Assembly: GCF_034928825.1 (NCBI RefSeq) | Contig: NZ_JAYFUL010000031.1 | Location: 1 to 64,000 of the forward strand | Direction: 5' to 3' | DNA length: 64,000 nucleotides | Origin: Arcicella aquatica | GTDB taxonomy: Bacteria; Bacteroidota; Bacteroidia; Cytophagales; Spirosomataceae | Part shown: positions 35,020 to 41,634 of the stretch, piece after piece | Layout of the letters: each line of letters starts with the position of its first letter | Numbering within the stretch: the stretch's first letter is position 1 | Notes under the pieces: generated by a model | Told to the model about the DNA's origin: nothing | Databases searched by the model: none | What the model saw: only the letters and a program-made list of their open reading frames with translations | Position numbers and translations under genes: made by a program

Positions 35020-36365
35020 GATTTCAAAAAGTTTGATGTTGTTAAAAAGGTATTGAATTTCTGTACGTATTCGCTGTTAGTTTTTACCGAAAGTTTGCGG
35101 TAGTAATACTGTGCTAACTGGGTAATGTCTTTGATTTTCTGGGCTTGTCCTCTTGGCACAGCTCCACTGCTTGAGTATTGAATCATCATGAGTTTAGCAC
35201 GTTCTAGCTCACGTTCAAACTCAATTTCTTTCAATGATTTTTCGGCTTTGCGTTCCCAAATTTTCACAACTAAAAAGCCTTGTTTTTGGGCTGTGCCGTA
35301 TTCTTTGGCAAAATATTGTAATGGGAAATAGGCCTCACGGTCGAGCTTAGCATCGAATGCCTGTTTCTTTTCTGCCCAGTACTGCATTCTCATGTTGTAA
35401 ATCTGCCAATAATCAAAGCCATACTGCCCCGTAAAATCGCTAAAAATGTCTTTTCTAATAACTTGTTTGATTTCGCTCTCAATCTTCGTCACAAAGCGTT
35501 TATTTGGGTAAAATAGCTCTTTGGCAAAGTTCCAGAAGTTCTGGACGATTAAGCCCTTTTCAACGTCTGAAATGCCTTTGGGCTGGCTCACAGGTGCTTT
35601 GGCGTATCTTAGTTTATTCAAATTGCCTTTTCGGTAGGCCTCAAAGCGTTCGTCGGAGCTGTAAGATTTTGGGTTTTCAATATTTTCGCCCGCAGGATGG
35701 CCAGCCCCAGGATCGCCTGCCGCCCCCTTGTTTTTTTCATGGTTATTTTCTTGGTTTAGTGGGGAGGTTTGGGCTATTTCTTGCTTTTCTTGGCCAATTT
35801 CTTGGTGTCTTTCGTGGGGTAGGTTATCAACATCTTCCGCTTTATCTGTATTGTTTAAATTTTCTTTTTGGTTATTTAAGTGTGGCAAAGTTTGTAAAAG
35901 GGAAGGGTCGGTGGTTTTCAAAACGATGGTCGGTTTTTCGCTGTGGCTTTTAATGATGGGTTTGAATTCCGAAATTCCGAGTAAAAACCAGAGATTTAAA
36001 CGGATTTTATAGCCGTTATTTTTACCGTTTGTATAAGCTTCTTCTACTTCAATAATGCCATAAGTACTTAGTCTGGCAAGGTGATCTTGCACGGCTCTAC
36101 GGCTACAATTACAAAGATTGGCCAAATCCCAGCGAGTGATGTCTAACACAGGCACACGGTCGGAATCTGCCCAAATGGGCGAGTTCATCATGTTCCAAAA
36201 TTCCTTTAAGTACAAAGCCGTAATGGCTTTTACTTTCGAGAGGTGAGGCTCTCTTAACATCGTCGCTTTGGTGACTTCCTGCTGTTCGTTGTGTTCCCGA
36301 GCAAAGGCATGATAACGCTCTATTACTTTTCCAAATTGATGATTAAAGGTTTTTTCAATTCTCAT
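34992..36365 (-). CDS. Phage replication-type winged-helix protein
   Basis: A 457-aa protein. Residues 40-115 contain a winged helix (DITRWDLANLCNCSRRAVQ, then LSTYGIIEV), as in phage replication initiators and DnaD-like proteins. A long polar low-complexity linker (about 155-235, rich in Asn, Gln and Glu) leads to a helical C-terminal domain. The frame stays open to 36470, but the ATG at 36365 (MRIEKTF) is chosen because the extension overlaps a structured noncoding stretch. Role inferred from HTH and early-operon position; no helicase or primase motif is visible. Confidence 0.65.
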   Translation of the reverse strand: MRIEKTFNHQFGKVIERYHAFAREHNEQQEVTKATMLREPHLSKVKAITALYLKEFWNMMNSPIWADSDRVPVLDITRWDLANLCNCSRRAVQDHLARLSTYGIIEVEEAYTNGKNNGYKIRLNLWFLLGISEFKPIIKSHSEKPTIVLKTTDPSLLQTLPHLNNQKENLNNTDKAEDVDNLPHERHQEIGQEKQEIAQTSPLNQENNHEKNKGAAGDPGAGHPAGENIENPKSYSSDERFEAYRKGNLNKLRYAKAPVSQPKGISDVEKGLIVQNFWNFAKELFYPNKRFVTKIESEIKQVIRKDIFSDFTGQYGFDYWQIYNMRMQYWAEKKQAFDAKLDREAYFPLQYFAKEYGTAQKQGFLVVKIWERKAEKSLKEIEFERELERAKLMMIQYSSSGAVPRGQAQKIKDITQLAQYYYRKLSVKTNSEYVQKFNTFLTTSNFLKSCNSKQPQY

Positions 36366-36443
36366 GGTTAAAATTAGACAATTTACGTCCTGCCCTTTGC
36401 CAGTCCTAAAACCTGCCAAGGGTACAAATAAAATGGTTTGGTA

Positions 36444-36492
36444 GTAGTGGTTACACGTTGGCCATGTCAAGGCCTTTTTGTGCTTCCACTAC
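36444..36492 (-). other. Structured stem with 7-bp terminal helix
   Basis: GTAGTGG / CCACTAC form a 7-bp helix enclosing 35 nt that contains GGCC-N7-GGCC and a short middle helix. It is directly downstream of the tRNA-like elements and may be a further decayed one. Low certainty. Confidence 0.35.
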
Positions 36493-36506
36493 GCTATTTC
36501 CCGCTG

Positions 36507-36551
36507 TGCTTGTTGTGGATTCGAACCACAGATAAACCAACATTACAAGCT
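36507..36551 (-). other. Truncated tRNA-like element (acceptor plus T-arm only)
   Basis: Perfect T-arm TGTGG-TTCGAAT-CCACA. The flanking AGCTTGT / ACAAGCA pair in 6 of 7 positions as an acceptor stem. Only 14 nt (AATGTTGGTTTATC) replace the D and anticodon arms. Probably a decayed phage tRNA gene or a tRNA mimic. Confidence 0.55.
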
Positions 36552-36654
36552 AATTCATTGAACGATTAAACATATACGCAGGCTGACAAATGAAAGTACT
36601 GCCCTCTCAGCGAGAGGGCTACTTCATCAAAATCAAACCTATTCATCTATGGGC

Positions 36655-36738
36655 AGATGCTACAGGAATCGAACCTGTATATTCCCTTGATCACACCTAA
36701 AAATCAAAGGAACGCCTTACCTGTTAGACCAAGCATCT
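36655..36738 (-). tRNA. tRNA-like gene with an enlarged anticodon arm
   Basis: Read leftwards it has a perfect 7-bp acceptor stem (AGATGCT / AGCATCT), a D-arm GTCT-AACAGGTA-AGGC, and a perfect T-arm ACAGG-TTCGATT-CCTGT. In place of the usual 17-nt anticodon arm is a 31-nt arm: a 10-bp stem (TTCCTTTGAT / ATCAAGGGAA) with an 11-nt loop TTTTAGGTGTG. G-U pairs work only on this strand, which supports it as the RNA strand. No CCA is encoded. The anticodon cannot be assigned. It may be a tRNA with an insertion, a pseudo-tRNA or a regulatory mimic. Confidence 0.6.
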
Positions 36739-36784
36739 GTAGAATGTGCGTCCGTAAAACAAACACCCATTGCTGCATCCTAAC

Positions 36785-37072
36785 CTATTTAACAATAATC
36801 TTGCACTTATTTGGCCGATGTCCCGTGAGGGCAGCTTGGCTCTTAAATTTCCTTCCACAGCCACTACACTCAAAGCTATCTGCTGTGATAATTTCGGGGC
36901 TAACGTTGCCCAGTTCTTGCTTTAAAAACTCAAATACATTGATACCTTTCAGCCTGCAAGTTCGTGATAAACGCTCCATTTGAAAGGACACTTTCGTAAA
37001 GTCTGAAAGCTGGCTAATTTCCATGGCAAGGCCTTCATACAACATCTTTTTTAAGTCTTCGTTGTTTGCCAT
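36785..37072 (-). CDS. C2HC zinc-finger protein (95 aa)
   Basis: A helical N-terminal 65 residues followed by one classical-looking finger: C69, C72, H85 and C90 (C-x2-C-x12-H-x4-C) with the FKSQAALTGH helix typical of eukaryote-like C2H2 fingers. Prokaryotic members such as the Ros/MucR group also use this fold. Probably a DNA-binding regulator of early phage genes. It is the last of a run of small leftward genes upstream of the tRNA-like stretch. Confidence 0.75.
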   Translation of the reverse strand: MANNEDLKKMLYEGLAMEISQLSDFTKVSFQMERLSRTCRLKGINVFEFLKQELGNVSPEIITADSFECSGCGRKFKSQAALTGHRPNKCKIIVK

Positions 37073-37077
37073 TGGTG

Positions 37078-37194
37078 TTATTCTTTATTGGGTGAATTGC
37101 CAACAATTCTTAAAGCACCATAAAGCAAAATGAACCATAGGGCGATAATAATCAGGCGAAAATGTTCCTTCACAAAGGCTTGTATCAATTCCAT
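37078..37194 (-). CDS. Single-pass membrane micro-protein (38 aa)
   Basis: ATG at 37194; product starts MELIQAFVKEHFRLIII and contains one hydrophobic helix (LIIIALWFILLYGAL) with a polar C-terminus. It overlaps the 31-aa gene upstream by 10 nt, supporting translation. Confidence 0.6.
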   Translation of the reverse strand: MELIQAFVKEHFRLIIIALWFILLYGALRIVGNSPNKE

Positions 37195-37280
37195 TGATTG
37201 GGTGGTTTACGGTTTCTGTAATAAAAACAAGCAAGGATAGCCCCCAGCAATAACCCTGTATAAATATGGATATCCTGCAT
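37185..37280 (-). CDS. Single-pass membrane micro-protein (31 aa)
   Basis: ATG at 37280 shares one base with the preceding stop (TAATG). One hydrophobic helix (YTGLLLGAILACFYY) and a basic C-terminus (RNRKPP), so the C-terminal end is probably cytoplasmic. Overlaps the next micro-gene. Confidence 0.6.
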   Translation of the reverse strand: MQDIHIYTGLLLGAILACFYYRNRKPPNQWN

Positions 37281-37438
37281 TAGTTTTCGCCTCCTTCCTT
37301 ACCAATCAGCACATCCCGAACCCATTCAGATTTAACCAACAATTCACCAAAAAAGGCTACCGACATAAAGCCAATGAACATGGCAAGCCCAAACTGAAAG
37401 ATGGCATCTTCCGTTAAGTTTTTAATAAAGTCTATCAT
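37280..37438 (-). CDS. Single-pass membrane micro-protein (52 aa)
   Basis: ATG at 37438; one hydrophobic helix (FQFGLAMFIGFMSVAFFGELLV) followed by a charged tail (KSEWVRDVLIGKEGGEN). First of three overlapping micro-genes. They may form a holin, exclusion or small membrane complex; no homologue recognised. Confidence 0.6.
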   Translation of the reverse strand: MIDFIKNLTEDAIFQFGLAMFIGFMSVAFFGELLVKSEWVRDVLIGKEGGEN

Positions 37439-37504
37439 TTTATTGAATGATGAATTGTGAGTGATGAGTTGTGAATTTAAAATACTACAACATCATCGTT
37501 TTAT

Positions 37505-37798
37505 TTACACAGATGCTAAACTAGGATTGGGAATTTGGTTTTCGTCAAAGTCCTCGTGTCTGAAACCTAAGTGATTTACTAGGCAAGTTCTAACCCAAGA
37601 GGGTACTTCTAGCAAATTGATAGCCTCAATTTCATGTTTTTTGATACCCTCACGCTCTTTGCGGAGCAAGTATTTAAAATTGTCAATCATACCTTCACGG
37701 GCAAGGTCAGCCTCGAAAAGGTGATATTTTTTAGTATCCTGTTTTTTCCAAAAATCACAGTAACTATTTAGTGTTTGAGTGGTGGCAATAGTATCCAT
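37505..37798 (-). CDS. First early phage protein (97 aa)
   Basis: A soluble charged protein encoded directly opposite the repressor. Position is that of a cro/excision-type early gene, but no HTH is evident. The stretch between it and the micro-genes contains short GTGATGAGTTGTGAA words. Not recognised. Confidence 0.65.
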   Translation of the reverse strand: MDTIATTQTLNSYCDFWKKQDTKKYHLFEADLAREGMIDNFKYLLRKEREGIKKHEIEAINLLEVPSWVRTCLVNHLGFRHEDFDENQIPNPSLASV

Positions 37799-37843
37799 TT
37801 AGCTAAATTATATACCGTTAACTAAAATATGTTTGACATTTGT

Positions 37844-37874
37844 AAAATATTCTGTAATATTTACAGAATATTTT
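37844..37874. promoter_or_regulatory. Palindromic operator candidate 1
   Basis: AAAATATTCTGTAA - TAT - TTACAGAATATTTT, perfect 14-bp arms, 46 bp upstream of the first early gene. A repressor-binding site is the simplest reading. Confidence 0.65.
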
Positions 37875-37891
37875 GCTGTCTTTTACAATGC

Positions 37892-37938
37892 AATATTATA
37901 CTAAATAATTTATTATATCAACTATTTAGTATAATATT
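37892..37938. promoter_or_regulatory. Palindromic operator candidate 2
   Basis: AATATTATACTAAATA - 15 bp - TATTTAGTATAATATT, perfect 16-bp arms. A further half-site (TTTATACTAAA) follows at about 37,937-37,947 and TATTTAGTAAAA at about 38,019-38,030, so several TTTAGTA/TACTAAA sites occupy the divergent region. Confidence 0.65.
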
Positions 37939-38050
37939 TATACTAAAATGCACAATAAAAATATAACAAACTAATTATCAATATTTTACAATTAATACTA
38001 TTTAATATAAAGGAAAAACTATTTAGTAAAATCAAAAACTTCAATTAATA

Positions 38051-38058
38051 TAAATTTG
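38051..38058 (+). promoter_or_regulatory. -7 element of the repressor promoter
   Basis: TAAATTTG matches TAnnTTTG, 32 nt before the repressor ATG. No convincing -33 TTTG at the right spacing, so this may be an activated or weak promoter. Confidence 0.45.
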
Positions 38059-38089
38059 AAATCGTTAAAAAAATCAAGCAAAAAAGAAA

Positions 38090-38518
38090 ATGGAGACAAC
38101 AATTGCTCAACGATTTGAGGCTGTTATTAAAGCTTTAAAAATGAATAACAATTCTTTTGCTAAAAGTATAAATGTAAGTTCTACTGCCATAATTCGGGTC
38201 ACAAATGGAGATAATGATCCTGGCTTTAAAATGCTTAATAGCACTTTAGATAATTATCCAAATATTAATCCTGATTGGTTATTAAGAGGCGAAGGTGAAA
38301 TGTTCAAAACAGAACAATCAATAAGTCCTGATACTAAACTTTGGGAGAAAGTCATAGATAGATATGAAAAAACAATAGAAGATTTAAGATATACCATATC
38401 TTTGCAACGCCAACTAATGGGAAAGCTTAGTCCTGTCCCTATGAGACCAAGTGCTGGGAAAGTAATTACATTTTTCCCAAACTATGAAGGCAAAAAAATT
38501 ATGGCTGCAGAAGCCTAA
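38090..38518 (+). CDS. CI-like phage repressor (XRE HTH)
   Basis: A 142-aa protein. The HTH domain spans residues 5-55 (NNSFAKSINVSSTAIIRVT, then NPDWLLRGEGEMF, the typical Bacteroidota phage-repressor phrase). The C-terminal half is short and lacks a LexA/CI self-cleavage Ser-Lys dyad, so induction may differ from lambda. Divergent from the early operon with palindromic operators in between. This sets the functional right edge of the prophage. Confidence 0.85.
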   Translation: METTIAQRFEAVIKALKMNNNSFAKSINVSSTAIIRVTNGDNDPGFKMLNSTLDNYPNINPDWLLRGEGEMFKTEQSISPDTKLWEKVIDRYEKTIEDLRYTISLQRQLMGKLSPVPMRPSAGKVITFFPNYEGKKIMAAEA

Positions 38519-38974
38519 TTTTTTTATCCTTACGAGGTGGCACTTAAGGTGGCAGGAGGTTAGCGAAAGAGCTAACTAGGTCAAAATAAACATTGTATAA
38601 TAGGAGGGTGTGAGTTCCATACTCTCCACTTAAAAGACCAATAACGCCATTGGCTTCCAATGGCGTTATTTTATGTCTAAACTTAATATGTTTAAGTCTT
38701 TCATCAGTACAAAGTTTTTGAATAATCTGTAGATTATCATTTTGTGACAATTAAATAAGTCTTAAATCGTTCCTTTAAAACATCATAGATTAGCCCATCA
38801 TCATTATATTGATAAACTGTTATGTTTATCAATTACAACATTTTTCATTTTCGATGATATTGCAGAATACGCAGTCATTAAGCCTAACCAAATTTTAAAA
38901 AGTTAACCTTAGTGTATTTCAACTTACAAATTTTTTATTTGTAGTAACCCTTTTTAATAATTAGCAAAAGCATA
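38519..38974. other. Repressor 3' region with consecutive hairpins, then rsb leader
   Basis: No supported gene. Rightward RNA from here would fold into GTTAGC-N6-GCTAAC (38559-38576), a 10-bp hairpin with two G-U pairs (38603-38627), and the terminator at 38640-38670. The remaining 300 AT-rich bases lead to the rsbR start and presumably contain its promoter, though no perfect TAnnTTTG was found. No attachment-site repeat could be matched to the left end. Confidence 0.5.
38640..38670. terminator. Terminator downstream of the repressor
   Basis: 14-bp stem AATAACGCCATTGG / CCAATGGCGTTATT with a 3-nt loop, followed by TTATG. Separates the prophage repressor from the rsb operon. Confidence 0.8.
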
Positions 38975-39808
38975 ATGGACAAACCAACAATCGAAATTTT
39001 AAAGAATAACAGGGACGCTATCATAAATATATGGGTAGCAAAGCAAAAAGAGGAAGAAGCATATTTTAATGTAGATAATCAGCTTAAAGATTCTAAAGAA
39101 CTTGTAGACTCATTCTTGGGTGCATTGAATACTACTGCCCTTGAGGATAAAAATGCTAACGGGTTGGATATAGTAAACGAAGTGCTTATGGGCATTTCTG
39201 TTTCTCGTGCCAAGCAAGGTTACACCTATAGAGAAACTGGCTTTTACCTTTTTACCTTCAAAGAAGCCCTCTTAGAAGTACTGTACAACAACGTTAATGA
39301 TGCTGCAAAACTTTACGCTGATAGCCTTAAAATTAGTAAGATTGTTGATAACATGAGTGTGTTAACTTTTGAAAGTTTTATAAAAGGTCGTGAAGATATA
39401 ATATCAAGACAAACTGATGAAATAACCGAGATTTCTACGCCTGTTATCAAGGTTTGGGACGGAATTGTTGCCCTACCAATTATCGGAACGCTTGATAGCG
39501 CAAGGACACAAGTTGTAATGGAAAGTCTTTTACAACAAATTGTTGAAACAGGCAGTACTATCGCTATTCTTGATATTTCTGGTGTTCCAGCAGTTGATAC
39601 ACTTGTGGCACAACACCTTATAAAAACCGTGAGTGCTACACGTCTTTTAGGGGCAGAATGCATCATTAGTGGGATCAGACCTGAGATTGCCCAAATAGTA
39701 GTACATTTGGGGATAGACCTTTCTGGTATTATTACCAAATCAACACTTGCCAGTGCGCTAAAAACAGCGTTCAATATGCTGCAAATTCAAGTTATCAAAA
39801 AGAAATAA
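38975..39808 (+). CDS. rsbR: Stressosome protein RsbR homologue
   Basis: 277 aa. The helical N-terminal half (1-140) is a non-haem globin-like/RsbRD sensor domain. The C-terminal 120 residues are a STAS domain with LDISGVPAVDT and RLLGAECIISGIRP, the family signature; the Thr of AVDT is the usual RsbT phosphorylation position. It would form the stressosome scaffold with RsbS. First gene of a five-gene operon. Confidence 0.9.
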   Translation: MDKPTIEILKNNRDAIINIWVAKQKEEEAYFNVDNQLKDSKELVDSFLGALNTTALEDKNANGLDIVNEVLMGISVSRAKQGYTYRETGFYLFTFKEALLEVLYNNVNDAAKLYADSLKISKIVDNMSVLTFESFIKGREDIISRQTDEITEISTPVIKVWDGIVALPIIGTLDSARTQVVMESLLQQIVETGSTIAILDISGVPAVDTLVAQHLIKTVSATRLLGAECIISGIRPEIAQIVVHLGIDLSGIITKSTLASALKTAFNMLQIQVIKKK

Positions 39809-39826
39809 TTAGCGAGTATAAACATT

Positions 39827-40231
39827 ATGGAGAGAATTCCTATTTTAAAAATGGGTGATTTTTTGTTGGTAACGATACAGGTAGACTTGTATGACCAACT
39901 GGCAGAGAATCTGGAGACAGACCTTGTAAATTCAGTTAAGAAATACGAATCAAAAGGTGTATTAATAGATATTTCTTCCGTTTCTATTATAGACTCCTTC
40001 ATGGGGAGAATATTAGGAAATATCGGTATGATGTCTAAAATTATGGGAGCAGAATCAGTTATCGTAGGGATGCAGCCTGCGGTTGCTATTACTTTGGTTG
40101 AATTGGGATTAACCCTAACTGGGGTATCAACGGCACTTAATGTAGAAAAAGGAATGGATTTATTGCGTTCTAAGATAGAATTAAGTGACAACCAAAGCGA
40201 TTATGATGACTACGACGACGATACTGAATAA
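39827..40231 (+). CDS. rsbS: Stressosome protein RsbS homologue
   Basis: 134-aa single STAS-domain protein with LIDISSVSIIDSFMGR; the Ser after ID is the RsbT phosphorylation site in RsbS. The C-terminus is acidic (SDYDDYDDDTE) and overlaps the next gene. Co-assembles with RsbR and sequesters RsbT. Confidence 0.9.
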   Translation: MERIPILKMGDFLLVTIQVDLYDQLAENLETDLVNSVKKYESKGVLIDISSVSIIDSFMGRILGNIGMMSKIMGAESVIVGMQPAVAITLVELGLTLTGVSTALNVEKGMDLLRSKIELSDNQSDYDDYDDDTE

Positions 40232-40625
40232 AGAAGAATTTGTTGTTGTCCGAGATCTGGATGTAATACCTTTTCGCAATAAGGTAAAAGATGCGGCAGT
40301 GAAGATTGGTATGGGTATTTTAAATCAAACTAAGTTGATAACTGCTGCAAGCGAACTTGCACGTAACCTCTTGAAATATGGCGGTGGTGGTATGGTAAGT
40401 ATAGAGTCTGTTAATAATGGTAGAGAAAACGGTATTCGTTTAGTCTTTAGCGATAAAGGCCCTGGTATAGCTGATATTGATTTGGCGATGAGAGATGGTT
40501 ATAGCAGTGGTAAGAGTCTGGGATTAGGTCTTCCGGGAACAAAAAGGCTAGTGAATGAATTCAATATACAATCTGCGGTCGGGAAAGGCACGATGGTTAC
40601 AATAATTAAGTGGAAGAATGGATAA
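40206..40625 (+). CDS. rsbT: Serine/threonine kinase RsbT homologue
   Basis: 139 aa from the ATG at 40206 (MTTTTILN), chosen over an upstream frame start. GHKL-type ATP site: N-box ELARNLLKYGGGG, G1 DKGPGI, G2 GLGLPGTKRL. It phosphorylates RsbR/RsbS and on release acts on a downstream partner. Its start overlaps rsbS by 26 nt and its end overlaps the next gene by 8 nt. Confidence 0.9.
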   Translation: MTTTTILNKEEFVVVRDLDVIPFRNKVKDAAVKIGMGILNQTKLITAASELARNLLKYGGGGMVSIESVNNGRENGIRLVFSDKGPGIADIDLAMRDGYSSGKSLGLGLPGTKRLVNEFNIQSAVGKGTMVTIIKWKNG

Positions 40626-41631
40626 TACGTTTTACAGTTATAGGGTCGAGGATAAAAGCTATGTGTCTTTTGTGAAACGTGAAATACATAACCTTTGCGT
40701 TGCTACAGGTTTTAGCTCGCAGAAAACGGGTGAAATAGATATAATAGTTTCTGAGCTTTCTTCAAACCTTGTAAAGTTTGTAGGAGAAGGAGAGTTTTTA
40801 TACCGCACAAGTACTGATATTAAAGGGGATTTCTTTGAGCTTTACTGCTTAGACAAAGGGCGAGGCATCAGCAACCTTGTACAAATGATGAAGGATGGAG
40901 CCTCTACCTCACAAACGCTTGGTCAAGGGTTAGGTGCTATTGAACGATTAAGCTCTGAATCATCGGTTTATACACTAAAGGACTGGGGAACTATTGTCTA
41001 TTGTAAAGTTTATAAAAAAACACAAAGTACGTTTGTTAGTGAAGAGAATATCAAGTTGGGTGGAGTGAAGGTAAATATGCCGGGCGAAACCAATTGTGGT
41101 GATGGATATGCTGTTAAACATGTAAATGACGGAGTTTTTTTCTTTTTAGGGGATGGGCTGGGTCATGGCAATCATGCCCATGAAGCAGTAAGTACAGCGA
41201 TTACTGCCTTTAAAGCCTGTCGTGAAAAAAGTCCTGTTGCTACCCTGCAATATATTCACCAAGAGGTGAAAAAAACGAGAGGACTGGTGGCTACAATTGC
41301 TCATCTTGATTTTAAAGCACAAAAATGGTTTCTATGTGGCGTTGGTAATATAGCTACCTCTATATATAATGGTTTGGAGGGAAAAAACTACACGCCTTAT
41401 AACGGCATCGTAGGTCTTAATATTCCGCGTACCTTAACAGATTCTGTTGTTGAATTAAATAAATACCAAACCCTTATTATGCATTCTGATGGCTTGAGGG
41501 GGCGGTGGAGCCTGAACAGTTTGCCAGGGGTTTTAAAGCATCCTCCAGAAATTATAGCTGGAGCATTATATAAAGATCATGCTCGTGGCACAGATGATAT
41601 GTCTGTATTGGTTGCCAAAGTAAATATATAA
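40618..41631 (+). CDS. RsbT-like ATPase fused to PP2C (RsbX/SpoIIE-type) phosphatase
   Basis: 337 aa in two parts. Residues 1-135 are a GHKL fold with the box ELSSNLVKF, G1 DKGRGI and a GLGAIERL loop, so it may bind ATP or be an RsbT-like docking domain. Residues 140-337 are a PP2C phosphatase: GDGYAVK, FLGDGLGHG (metal-binding Asp), ARGTDDMSVLV at the end. RsbX normally dephosphorylates RsbR/RsbS to reset the stressosome. The fusion is typical of modules outside Bacillus. Confidence 0.88.
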   Translation: MDNTFYSYRVEDKSYVSFVKREIHNLCVATGFSSQKTGEIDIIVSELSSNLVKFVGEGEFLYRTSTDIKGDFFELYCLDKGRGISNLVQMMKDGASTSQTLGQGLGAIERLSSESSVYTLKDWGTIVYCKVYKKTQSTFVSEENIKLGGVKVNMPGETNCGDGYAVKHVNDGVFFFLGDGLGHGNHAHEAVSTAITAFKACREKSPVATLQYIHQEVKKTRGLVATIAHLDFKAQKWFLCGVGNIATSIYNGLEGKNYTPYNGIVGLNIPRTLTDSVVELNKYQTLIMHSDGLRGRWSLNSLPGVLKHPPEIIAGALYKDHARGTDDMSVLVAKVNI

Positions 41632-41634
41632 GAT

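Noticed and set aside
36601..36619. Strong hairpin GCCCTCTC-AGC-GAGAGGGC as a terminator
   Set aside because: No T-run on either strand; more likely part of the structured tRNA-like leader.
38603..38627. Sequence resembling the T-arm and 3' end of a tRNA (possible attachment site)
   Set aside because: It folds as a simple 10-bp hairpin without a canonical TTC loop or acceptor partner, and I could not find a matching repeat near the left end.
38544..38750. 68-codon leftward frame between repressor and rsbR
   Set aside because: It reads straight through the 14-bp terminator hairpin and two other hairpins and has no upstream signal; most likely noncoding.
39313..40191. Leftward frames opposite rsbR and rsbS
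   Set aside because: Mirror frames of strongly recognised STAS-domain genes; no independent evidence.
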